Below, one piece after another: positions 6,389-14,241 of a DNA stretch of 64,000 bases. The stretch covers positions 372,001 to 436,000 of the forward strand of contig CAXXNS010000010.1 of NCBI GenBank assembly GCA_963666895.2, in the 5' to 3' direction. The notes beneath the pieces were generated by a model. That model was not told where the DNA came from and did no database searches. It saw nothing but the letters and a program-made list of their open reading frames with translations. The stretch is from G963666895 sp963666895 (GTDB lineage: Bacteria; Desulfobacterota; Desulfovibrionia; Desulfovibrionales; Desulfovibrionaceae). Position numbers and translations under genes: made by a program. The first letter of the stretch is position 1. The number at the start of each line of letters is the position of its first letter.

Positions 6389-7800
6389 TGGCCGAGAAGA
6401 AAACCAAGAAGCCCGTTGCCCCCCGCACCGCCATGCCCGAGCAGGACCCCAAGGTCCGGGCCAAGAATTTCAGCGAGGTGGCCCTGGGCTACACTGAGGC
6501 CGACGCCCGGGCCGAGGCCGAGCGCTGTTTGCAGTGCAAGAAGCCCCTGTGCCAGGAAGGCTGCCCGGTGAATATCGACATCAAGTCCTTTATCGCCCGG
6601 CTGCGGGACAAGGACCTGGCCGGAGCCTATTCCGTCATCCGGGCCACCAACGCCCTGCCCGCGGTCTGCGGCCGGGTCTGCCCCCAGGAGAACCAGTGCG
6701 AGGGTTCCTGCGTGCTGGGCAAGAAGCACGAACCCGTGGCCATCGGCCGGCTGGAACGCTACGTGGCCGACACCTTCATGGCCTCGGACAAGTGCGAGCA
6801 AATCACGGGCGACAAGGCCTGCGCCGCGCCCACGGCCAAGCGGGCGGCCTGCATCGGCGGCGGCCCCTCTTCCCTGACCTGCGCCGGGGTCCTGGCCGCG
6901 TCCGGGGTCAAGGTCACCGTGTTCGAGGCCCTGCACGAGCCCGGCGGAGTGCTGGTCTACGGCATCCCGGAATTCCGGCTGCCCAAGGGCGTGGTCCGGG
7001 CCGAGATCGAGGCGCTCAAGGAACTGGGCGTGGATTTCCGCTGCAACTGGGTGGGCGGCAAGACCATCACCGTGGGCGAGCTCCTGGCCGACGGGTACGA
7101 CGCCGTGTTCCTGGGCGTGGGCGCGGGCCTGCCCCGGTTCCTGGGCGTGCCCGGCGAGAACCTGGTCGGCGTGTTCTCGGCCAACGAATACCTGACCCGG
7201 GTCAACCTGGGCCGGGCCTACCTGTTCCCCGAATTCGACACCCCGGCCCCGGAGGCCAAAAACGTGGTGGTCATCGGCGGCGGCAACGTGGCCATGGACG
7301 CGGCCCGCACCGCCCTGCGCATGGGCGCGGACAAGGTGTCCATCCTGTACCGCCGCACCCGTGACGAGATGCCCGCCCGGGCCGAGGAAGTGCACCATGC
7401 CCTGGAAGAGGGCGTGGACATCAAGTGTTTGTGCGGTCCCGTGTCCTTCAACGGCGACGACAACGGCCGCCTGGCCTCGGTCACGCTCCAGCTCATGTGC
7501 CTGGGCGAGCCCGACGGGTCGGGCCGCCGCAGCCCGGTCTGCCTGGAAGGCCAGGTCGAGGAGCTGGCCGCGGACCTGGCCATCACCGCGGTGGGCACCC
7601 GGCCCAACCCCATCCTGCTGGAGGCCACCCCGGACCTGAAGCTCAACAAGCGCGGCTACATCGCGGCCGACCCGGAGACCGGGGCCACCAGCATGGCCAA
7701 GGTCTATGCCGGCGGCGACATCGTCACCGGCGCGGCCACGGTCATCTCGGCCATGGGCCAGGGCCGCCGCGCCGCCCGGGCCATCCTGGAAACGATCTAA
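6388..7800 (+). CDS. nfnB: NfnB: FAD/[4Fe-4S] NADPH-binding subunit (glutamate synthase small-subunit-like)
   Basis: This 470-aa flavoprotein is related to the glutamate synthase small subunit (SudA/NfnB). The N-terminal [4Fe-4S] region has C47-x2-C50-x4-C55-x3-C59 (CLQCKKPLCQEGC) and a second set near residues 92-107 (CGRVCPQENQCEGSC). The FAD-binding motif is CIGGGPSSLTCA; the usual GxGxxG/A is altered to GGGPSS. The NADPH-binding motif is VVIGGGNVAMDAART, and the C-terminal FAD segment is KVYAGGDIVTGAATV. NfnB holds the bifurcating FAD. It lies directly after nfnA with a TAATG junction and is closed by a rho-independent terminator. No glutamate synthase large subunit is nearby, which favours NfnAB over GltD. 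Confidence 0.9.
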   Translation: MAEKKTKKPVAPRTAMPEQDPKVRAKNFSEVALGYTEADARAEAERCLQCKKPLCQEGCPVNIDIKSFIARLRDKDLAGAYSVIRATNALPAVCGRVCPQENQCEGSCVLGKKHEPVAIGRLERYVADTFMASDKCEQITGDKACAAPTAKRAACIGGGPSSLTCAGVLAASGVKVTVFEALHEPGGVLVYGIPEFRLPKGVVRAEIEALKELGVDFRCNWVGGKTITVGELLADGYDAVFLGVGAGLPRFLGVPGENLVGVFSANEYLTRVNLGRAYLFPEFDTPAPEAKNVVVIGGGNVAMDAARTALRMGADKVSILYRRTRDEMPARAEEVHHALEEGVDIKCLCGPVSFNGDDNGRLASVTLQLMCLGEPDGSGRRSPVCLEGQVEELAADLAITAVGTRPNPILLEATPDLKLNKRGYIAADPETGATSMAKVYAGGDIVTGAATVISAMGQGRRAARAILETI

Positions 7801-7820
7801 AAGCCAATTCGCCGAAACAA

Positions 7821-7854
7821 CAGGCTCCGCAGTTTTTGCGGGGCCTGTTTTTTT
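7821..7854 (+). terminator. Rho-independent terminator after nfnB
   Basis: The arms CAGGCTCCGCA and TGCGGGGCCTG pair around a short T-rich loop, with one mismatch, and are followed by a run of T residues. It starts 20 bases after the nfnB stop. Confidence 0.88.
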
Positions 7855-7875
7855 GGCAAACAAGGGAAAGGGTCA

Positions 7876-7891
7876 AGGCACGGAAACTGCA
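7876..7891 (+). promoter_or_regulatory. Sigma-54 (-24/-12) promoter candidate for the 183-aa gene
   Basis: AGGCACGGAAACTGCA fits TGGCACG-N4-TTGCA with two mismatches outside the invariant GG (7877-7878) and GC (7889-7890), which are exactly ten bases apart. Transcription would start near 7902, shortly before the ribosome site of the gene at 7929 and just after the nfn terminator. It would need an enhancer-binding activator. Confidence 0.55.
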
Positions 7892-7928
7892 CGCCATTTC
7901 GGATAGGCAAACTTTTCCGGAGGACGCC

Positions 7929-8480
7929 ATGAACGCCATCGACGTGATCTCCCGGTCCGATGCCCAGGCCGCCGCGCAGACCCAAGCCACCCAAGCCGCC
8001 GAGGGCTTCCAGGAGGCCCTGGACGCGGCCGCCCAGGAGGAAGAAGTCCTTCCCGTGGAAGCCTATTCCCTGCCCGACTGGTACGCGGACCTGATTCCCG
8101 AGCAGTGCGTTCTGACTCCATGCATCAACCGCGCCTACTGGAACCAGGTCGAGGCCTTCGGCGCGGACGGGACCATCTCCCGCGAGGAGCAGGCCGTGCT
8201 CGCGTCCATGCGGGAGAACGACACGGCGCGGCAGACCGAACTGGACAACGAGGCCTGGCGCTGGGAGCACCAGGAAGAGCTTTCCGAATACTTCGGCCTG
8301 CTGAACGGGTATCTGCGCGAGGCCCTGGCCGAGAACAACATTCAGGGCGCGGCCGCCTACTACGAGAACGTGGTCCTGAACCCGGCCGGGAGCGAGCAGG
8401 TGCGCCAGGACTTCATGGACCGGTTCAACGCCGATCCGCGCGCCCTGGAACTCATGGAGACCCTGGGAGTAACGGCCTGA
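7929..8480 (+). CDS. Hypothetical acidic protein of 183 aa
   Basis: I do not recognise this family. The first 45 residues are rich in Ala, Gln and Glu and look disordered. The rest is predicted mainly helical and contains two cysteines in CVLTPC. A degenerate EF-hand-like loop (GADGTISREE) lacks the first acidic ligands, so calcium binding is doubtful. There is no signal peptide or membrane segment. The ATG at 7929 follows CCGGAGGACGCC, a good ribosome site; the open frame extends back into nfnB only as a shadow. A sigma-54-like promoter lies 38 bp upstream, so expression is likely activator-dependent. The following lipoprotein gene starts 37 bp after the stop and may be co-transcribed. Confidence 0.65.
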   Translation: MNAIDVISRSDAQAAAQTQATQAAEGFQEALDAAAQEEEVLPVEAYSLPDWYADLIPEQCVLTPCINRAYWNQVEAFGADGTISREEQAVLASMRENDTARQTELDNEAWRWEHQEELSEYFGLLNGYLREALAENNIQGAAAYYENVVLNPAGSEQVRQDFMDRFNADPRALELMETLGVTA

Positions 8481-8517
8481 CCTTGCCCGCATGCCCGGAT
8501 TCGTTTACCACCAGGGC

Positions 8518-9831
8518 ATGATCAGGATTCTTGGGGGTCTGCCGCGCATCGCATGCGCCGTGTTCATGGCCGCGGAGCTGCTGTCCTGCGCCACGGCCGA
8601 ACCGGTTCCGGAGCCGCCCACCCAGGCCCTGTCCCAATACCTGGCCACGGTACGCGACGCCCAGGACTTCCCCATCGAGACCCTGTACCAGCCGCCCTCG
8701 GACGAGGACTACGGCCTGCTCTTCCTCCTGGCCGACAGCCCGGTGGTCCTGGACCTGGACCACAACGCCACGGCCTTTGCGGCCTGGCGCAAGGGGCTGG
8801 CCGTGGGCTTTGCCGACGGCCAGGTGCGCGTGTACGGGCAGCGGTCCTGTTCCGGGCTCAAGGAGCCCCTGCCCGGGGCCGTGGACCTGCTGGCCTGGGG
8901 ACCCTTCTCCCGGTATCTGGCGGCCACGGACGATTCGGGACGGCCGGTCCACATCATCGACCTGGAGACCTGCTCCGTGATCCGGACCATGGACACGGGC
9001 CTTACGGCCAAGGCCCTGGCCGTGTCCGACGTGGGGGCCAGCCTGGCCGTGCTGGACTCGGCCGGGCGTCTGTACATGGGCCCGCCCAAGGACAAGCTCG
9101 AGTCCGTGGCCGACCTGGACGCGGAGATAGCGGGTATGGGCTTTGCCCCGGGCGAGGGCGTGCTGGCCGTGGTGGACTCCTCGGGCCGGACCACCCTGGT
9201 CAACGCCAAGGACAGGCAAGTCATGGACGGCTTCACCATCCCGGGCGGGCCGTTCGCCGGGGTGCGCTTCGTGGACACCTGCCTGGCCCTGGAGACCCGG
9301 TTTGGCTCCCGGCTGGCCTTCGACCTCATCGCCCGCCAGCCCGTGCCCTATTCCCGGCAGCTGGACCAGTTCTTCCTGGAGGACGGCCAATTGCGCTACC
9401 GGACCTGGACCGACGTGCTCCACGTCACGCCCTTCCGGGGCTGGACCGGGCTGCGCGTGGAATACTCCCCAAGCCAGGACGCGATCCGGGTCTGGGACGT
9501 GGACGGAACCCTGCGCCACTACTCGGCCCGGGACGGGCTGGAGCGCGGCTGCGTGTCCGCCTCGGACTGGCGCGCGGTGCCCACCAACGAGAAGGGGAAC
9601 TTCTGCCTGGGCGAGACCTGCTACATCCTGTCCGACGTGGCCTTCCACTGGGACCACGACCAACTGCTGTGCCGCTGGATCGAGGGCCGCGGGTTCTACC
9701 TCTGGTGGCGCAAGACCAGCCGCCCGGACCAGTACAGCCCCCTGCCCGACCATCTGCCCCAGCGCACCTGCATCCTGGCCGACCGCCCGGCCGTGTGGCG
9801 GCCCGTGATTCCGCCGCCCGACTTCCCCTAG
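8518..9831 (+). CDS. Putative lipoprotein with WD40/beta-propeller-like repeats, function unknown
   Basis: This is a 437-aa exported protein. A hydrophobic N-terminus ends in the lipobox LLSC (Cys24), so it is probably anchored to a membrane as a lipoprotein. The body contains irregular repeats of about 40 residues with patterns such as GLAVGFADGQVRVYG, YLAATDDSGRPVHIIDLETC and GVLAVVDSSGRTTLVN, typical of beta-propeller blades. No catalytic motif is visible. The frame is open from 8491, but the ATG at 8518 gives a better signal peptide; its Shine-Dalgarno is weak (CCAGGG). Lipoprotein propellers often act as scaffolds in the envelope, but I cannot assign a partner. The DegT aminotransferase gene follows 73 bp downstream. 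Confidence 0.6.
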   Translation: MIRILGGLPRIACAVFMAAELLSCATAEPVPEPPTQALSQYLATVRDAQDFPIETLYQPPSDEDYGLLFLLADSPVVLDLDHNATAFAAWRKGLAVGFADGQVRVYGQRSCSGLKEPLPGAVDLLAWGPFSRYLAATDDSGRPVHIIDLETCSVIRTMDTGLTAKALAVSDVGASLAVLDSAGRLYMGPPKDKLESVADLDAEIAGMGFAPGEGVLAVVDSSGRTTLVNAKDRQVMDGFTIPGGPFAGVRFVDTCLALETRFGSRLAFDLIARQPVPYSRQLDQFFLEDGQLRYRTWTDVLHVTPFRGWTGLRVEYSPSQDAIRVWDVDGTLRHYSARDGLERGCVSASDWRAVPTNEKGNFCLGETCYILSDVAFHWDHDQLLCRWIEGRGFYLWWRKTSRPDQYSPLPDHLPQRTCILADRPAVWRPVIPPPDFP

Positions 9832-9904
9832 CGAACCGCTGGAAATTCCGCTATTGCCTGACCCGTACCCCAACACCAACCGGGCACGGACCCAAAGGCA
9901 CGCC

Positions 9905-11017
9905 ATGCTGCCCTTCATCGACATCAAGACCCAATACGAACGCATCCGCGAAGCCGTGGACGCCAACCTCCGCGCCGTGCTGGATCGCTGCTCCTTCATC
10001 ATGGGACCGGAAAACAAGGAACTGGAAAACCGGCTGGCCGCGTTCGCGGGCAGCGGCCGCGCCCTGGGCTGCGCCTCGGGCACCGACGCCCTGCTCATGG
10101 CCCTCATGGCCCTGAACGTCGGCCCGGGCGACGCCGTGCTGACCACGCCCTTCACCTTCGTGGCCACGGCCGAGGTCCTCGCCCTGCTCGGGGCCACGCC
10201 CGTGTTCTGCGACGTGGACCCCGAGACCTTCAACATCGATCCGGCCGCATTGGACGAAACCCTGCGCACCGTGGACAACGCCAAGGCCGTGATCCCGGTG
10301 GACCTGTTCGGCCTGGCCGCGGACTACGACCGCATCCTGCCCTGGGCCGAAGCCGAGGGGTTGGCGGTGGTCGTGGACGCGGCCCAGTCCTTCGGGGCCA
10401 CCATCCACGGCAAGGTCTCCTGCTCCCTGGGCGCCATCGGCTGCACCTCCTTCTTCCCGGCCAAGCCCCTGGGCTGCTACGGGGACGGCGGGGCCGTGTT
10501 CACCGATTCCGAGGAACTGGCCGGGACCATGGAGTCCATCCGGGTGCACGGCCAGGGAACCGACAAGTACGAGAACGTGCGCGTGGGTATCAACGGACGG
10601 CTGGACACCGTGCAGGCGGCCGTGCTCCTGGCCAAGCTGGACATCTACGAGGACGAGATGGCCGCGCGCCAGGGAGTGGCCGACGTGTACGCCGAGGTCC
10701 TGGACGGGACCGGGCTGACCCTGCAGAAGATTCCGGACGGCTGCAACTCGGTCTGGGCCCAGTACTCGGTGCTGGCCCGGGACGGAGAGCACCGCGACGC
10801 CTGCCAGCAGGCCCTGCGCGAGGCCGAGATCCCCACGGCCGTGTACTATCCCATCCCCCTGCACTTGCAGAAGGTGTTCAGCCACCTGGGCTACAAGCCC
10901 GGGGACCTGCCCGTGTGCGAGGATTTGGCCGGGCGCATCTTCAGCCTGCCCATGCATCCGTATCTGGAGCGGGCCGACCAGGAGCGCATGGCCCAGGTGT
11001 TGAAGAAGCTGGCCTAG
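9905..11017 (+). CDS. DegT/DnrJ/EryC1-family sugar aminotransferase, WbpE-like
   Basis: This 370-aa PLP enzyme transfers an amino group from glutamate to a nucleotide-linked keto-sugar. It resembles WbpE (UDP-3-keto-GlcNAcA aminotransferase) over its whole length. Shared stretches include the FIDIKTQYERI start, GTDALLMALMAL, TPFTFVATAE, SFFPAKPLGCYGDGGA with the PLP lysine K187, HGQGTDKYENVRVG, and LPMHPYL near the end. The ATG at 9905 follows AAAGGCA. The other WbpA, WbpB and WbpD steps needed for a UDP-diNAc-hexuronate are not in the window, so the substrate is uncertain. It is the first gene of the glycan locus, separated from the rest by the opposite-strand fabD. Its TAG stop overlaps the fabD stop by four bases. 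Confidence 0.82.
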   Translation: MLPFIDIKTQYERIREAVDANLRAVLDRCSFIMGPENKELENRLAAFAGSGRALGCASGTDALLMALMALNVGPGDAVLTTPFTFVATAEVLALLGATPVFCDVDPETFNIDPAALDETLRTVDNAKAVIPVDLFGLAADYDRILPWAEAEGLAVVVDAAQSFGATIHGKVSCSLGAIGCTSFFPAKPLGCYGDGGAVFTDSEELAGTMESIRVHGQGTDKYENVRVGINGRLDTVQAAVLLAKLDIYEDEMAARQGVADVYAEVLDGTGLTLQKIPDGCNSVWAQYSVLARDGEHRDACQQALREAEIPTAVYYPIPLHLQKVFSHLGYKPGDLPVCEDLAGRIFSLPMHPYLERADQERMAQVLKKLA

Positions 11018-11946
11018 AGCGCGTCGATGGCGTCCTGAGAGGAAAGGCTCACGGCCTGGTACTCTCCGCCCTTGTCCTTGAGATTGGCCTCGGCCAGGCG
11101 GGTGAGCACGTTCTTGGGCCCCACCTCCACGAAGCGACGCACGCCTTCGGACCACATGTTGTCCATGATCTGGAGCCAGTAGACCGAAGAGGTCATCTGG
11201 CGGATCATGACCGCGCGGACCATGGCCGGGTTGGTCTCGGGCATGCCCGTGGCGTCGAAATAGATGGGGAAGTCGGGCCGTTTCCAGTCCAGGTCGGCCA
11301 GGAAGGCCTCGAACTCGCCCGCGGCCTCGTTGTTGAGCGGGGAGTGAAAGGCCCGGCTCACGGCCAGGGGGATGGCCCGGCCGCGGCGGCCCTTGACCAG
11401 CTCGCCCGCCTTGGCCAGGGGTCCGGTGTGTCCCGTGAGCACGAACTGGGCCGGGGAATTGTAGTTGGCGATGGACAGCTCGTTGTCCTTGTCGCCCTTG
11501 GTCTGGCGTTTGGCCTCGACCACCACCTCCTCCACCACGTCCAGGGGAAGCTTGACCACGGCGGCCATGCCCTGGCCCTCGCTGCCCACGGACATGAGTC
11601 GGCCGCGCAGGGTCACGGCCCGCACCGTGTCCTCAACGGACAGGACCCCGGCCGCGCACAGGGCCGAGAACTCGCCCAGGCTGTGTCCGGCCGTGGCGAA
11701 GGGGGAGAACTTGTCCTTGGCCTGGAACCACAGGCAGAGGTTGACCACGGTCAGGGCCGGTTGCAGTGCCCTGGTGTCGGCCATGTCCTTGTCGTCCCCG
11801 GTCCAGTAGATGTCGCGCAGGGGCAGGCCGGATTCCTTTTCGGCCAGCTCCCAGAGGTCCATGCAGGAGGGCTTGGCCTCGGCCAGGTCCCGGCCCATGC
11901 CGGATTCCTGGGAGCCCTGTCCGGGGAAGAGGATGGCTGTTTTCAC
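11014..11946 (-). CDS. fabD: Malonyl-CoA:ACP transacylase FabD
   Basis: This 310-aa cytoplasmic enzyme loads malonyl groups onto acyl carrier protein at the start of fatty acid synthesis. It begins with LFPGQGSQ, carries the nucleophile Ser89 in GHSLGE, has RAFHSPLN with the partner histidine, and ends with VEVGPKNVLTRL. It starts with GTG at 11946, preceded by AAGGAG at good spacing; a 12-bp palindrome GCCCGCGCGGGC (11961-11972) sits just before the ribosome site. No other fab genes are adjacent, which is unusual since fabD often lies with fabH, fabG and acpP. A strong -35-like TTGACA lies upstream. It is inserted between two glycan genes on the opposite strand. Confidence 0.93.
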   Translation of the reverse strand: MKTAILFPGQGSQESGMGRDLAEAKPSCMDLWELAEKESGLPLRDIYWTGDDKDMADTRALQPALTVVNLCLWFQAKDKFSPFATAGHSLGEFSALCAAGVLSVEDTVRAVTLRGRLMSVGSEGQGMAAVVKLPLDVVEEVVVEAKRQTKGDKDNELSIANYNSPAQFVLTGHTGPLAKAGELVKGRRGRAIPLAVSRAFHSPLNNEAAGEFEAFLADLDWKRPDFPIYFDATGMPETNPAMVRAVMIRQMTSSVYWLQIMDNMWSEGVRRFVEVGPKNVLTRLAEANLKDKGGEYQAVSLSSQDAIDAL

Positions 11947-12015
11947 GTGCGGTTCTCCTTGCCCGCGCGGGCTCCGAAAACACGAAGCGCGGTGCGGGGA
12001 TGTCCAGGGGAACCT

Positions 12016-12044
12016 TCCTTACGTATACCCTCCACCGGTGTCAA
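12016..12044 (-). promoter_or_regulatory. Putative fabD promoter
   Basis: Read on the minus strand, a perfect TTGACA (12044-12039) is followed after 17 bp by TAAGGA (12021-12016), a weak -10. The predicted start leaves a leader of about 60 bases to the fabD GTG. Confidence 0.4.
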
Positions 12045-12109
12045 CTTCCCTCCATTGCTTGCCCCCTTGTTTCAGGTACGATAACTGACCCTTGTAAAAG
12101 GAGTAGACT

Positions 12110-12233
12110 CAGACCGTTCAAAAAACGTGAGGGCAAGGCGCAAGAAAAATTCAAGACCGACGCGTACTCTTCCGTACGCGAGGATTTGAATTTTTCGCAG
12201 GAACGAAGCCATCGCGGGTTTTTCAACGGCCTG
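12110..12233. repeat. Dispersed palindromic intergenic repeat, copy A (124 bp)
   Basis: The element has imperfect terminal inverted repeats (CAGACCGTTCAAAAAAC at the left; the right end reads TTTTTCAACGGCCTG). It also has an inner dyad made of AATTCAAGACC...GGATTTGAATT around CGCGTAC...GTACGCG. The reverse complement of 39369-39493 matches it along its whole length at roughly 80-85% by eye. It carries no ORF of its own. It fills most of the fabD-asnB gap and ends 15 bp before the asnB ATG. It could be a MITE-like or REP/BIME-like element; no transposase is in the window. Confidence 0.82.
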
Positions 12234-12248
12234 ATAAGCATCCATACA

Positions 12249-14241
12249 ATGTGCGGAATAGCCGGTATCTTTGATCCGCAAGCCCGCCTGGGCAGGCAAG
12301 CCCTGGCGGACCGCGCCGGGGCCATGGCCCGGGTCCTGGCCCATCGCGGCCCGGACGGACAGGGCGTGTTCGCGGACGACCGCGTGGGCCTGGGCCACCG
12401 CAGGCTGGCCATCATCGACCGCTCCGAGGCCGGAAGCCAGCCCATGAGCCTCGGCGGGGCCGTCCTGGTCTTCAACGGCGAGATATACAACCACTCCGAG
12501 CTGCGCGCCCTGCTTGAGCGCGAGGGCAACGCCCCGGACTGGCGCGGCCATTCGGACACCGAAATCCTGCTGGCCTGCCTGGAGGCCTGGGGCGTGCGCC
12601 GCACCCTGGTCCGCTGCCGGGGCATGTTCGCCCTGGCCCTGTGGAATCCGGACAAGGCGCGGCTGACCCTGGCCCGGGACCGGTTCGGGGAAAAGCCCCT
12701 GTACTGGGCCGCGCACCAGGGAATGATCCTGTTCGGCTCGGAGATCAAGGCTCTCAATGCCTGCCCGGACTTCAATCCGGGCCTGGACATGACCGGGCTG
12801 GGCCTGTACCTGCCGCCACGGCTTCATCCCGGCCCCGCGCACCATCTTCCAGAACGTGTCCAAGCTGCCCCCGGGCTGCCTGCTCCACCTGACGGCCGAC
12901 AATATGGCCGCGGCCGTTCCCGAGCCCTATTTCGACTTGCCCGCCGAGCTGGACCTGACTTCTTCGCCCGGAACCGACCCTGAAAAGGCGGCCGACCATC
13001 TGGAAGCCCTGCTCAAGCAGGTGGTGGCCGACGAGATGGTGGCCGACGTGCCCCTGGGCTCGCTCCTGTCCGGCGGGATCGACTCCTGCCTGGTCACGGC
13101 CATGATGCAGGCCGTGCGCCAAGACCAGGGACAGGAACCGGTGCGCACCTTCACCATCGGATTCAGCGACCCGGCCTATGACGAGGCGGCCCAGGCCCGG
13201 GCCGTGGCCGAGCACCTGGGCTGCGACCACACCGAGCTGACCGCGTCCCCGGACGACGCCCTGGCCCTGGTGGACGAGCTGCCCCAGATCTACGACGAGC
13301 CCCTGGCCGACCCCTCCCAGGTGCCCACCTGCCTGGTGTCCCGGCTGACCCGGCAGCAGGTCACGGTCTGCCTGACCGGAGACGGCGGGGACGAGATGTT
13401 CGGCGGATACAACCGCCATTTCTGGGGCCCGGCCGTGCTGCGCCGCGCCAACGCCTGGCCCGCGCCCCCTGCGCTCACTGGCCGGGGCCTCCATCCGCGC
13501 CCCTGCCGCCCAGGGCCTTGGGACGGGCTGGCCGGAATCCTGGCCCCGCTGCTCAGGCCGGACCGCCGCCAACGATTGCCCGGGGACAAGATGCACAAGC
13601 TGGCCCGGGCCATGCAGGCCCGCAACCCCGGCGACCTGCACCGCATCCTGCTCACCCTGTGGCCCGACCCGGCCGAGCTGCTGGCCTGGATCGACCAGAC
13701 CCCGAGGCTGGACCCGGACGTGCCCCCGGGCCTGGACCCGGCCCTGGAGCTCCAGCTCCGCGACTGCCTGACCTATTTGCCGGACGACATTCTGGCCAAG
13801 GTGGACCGGGCGGCCATGCACGTCGGCCTGGAGACCCGGGCCCCGTTCCTGGACCACCGCGTGGCCCTGTTCGGCCTGTCCCTGCCCGCGCACTTGCGCG
13901 TGGCCCCGGGCCAGGGCAAGGTGCTGTTGAAGAGGCTGCTGGCCCGCCATCTGCCCGAACCGCTGTTCAAGCGGCCCAAGATGGGGTTTGGCGCACCCGT
14001 GGCCCATTGGCTGCGCGGCCCGCTGCGCTCCCGGGCCGAAGCCCTGCTGGACAAGGATTTGCTGACGGACCAGGGCTTCCTGGACCCCGATCCGGTCCTG
14101 CGGTCCTGGAAGGGGCTGCTGGCCGGACGCGACGAGGAACAATACCGGGTCTGGGCCCTGGTCCAGTTCCAGGCCTGGGTCGAGCGCTGGAACCCGCCAC
14201 CCGTGTCCGCACCGGATCGCCATGCCCGCCGCACGCCGTAA
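12249..14241 (+). pseudogene. asnB: Asparagine synthase (glutamine-hydrolysing), AsnB/WbpS type, interrupted by a 1-bp frameshift
   Basis: Two frames together encode one glutamine-dependent amidotransferase. The first (from the ATG at 12249) starts MCGIAGIF with the catalytic Cys2 and runs through GHRRLAIIDRS and FNGEIYNHSELRALL to LGLYL. The expected continuation RHGFIPAPRTIFQNVSKLPPG is only found in the +1 frame, starting at about 12813 where one extra C in CTGCCGCC shifts the frame. The second part has SGGIDS (ATP pyrophosphatase loop) and TGDGGDEMFGGYNRH. Frame 1 alone ends at 12983 after 244 aa. Homologues in O-antigen loci amidate sugar acids. There is no clear Shine-Dalgarno; repeat copy A ends 15 bp before the start. 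A genuine mutation, a sequencing error and translation of the domains as separate products are all possible. Confidence 0.85.

Noticed and set aside
12790..12860. Programmed ribosomal frameshift in asnB
   Set aside because: There is no slippery heptamer, internal Shine-Dalgarno or pseudoknot candidate; a simple one-base insertion explains the frames better.
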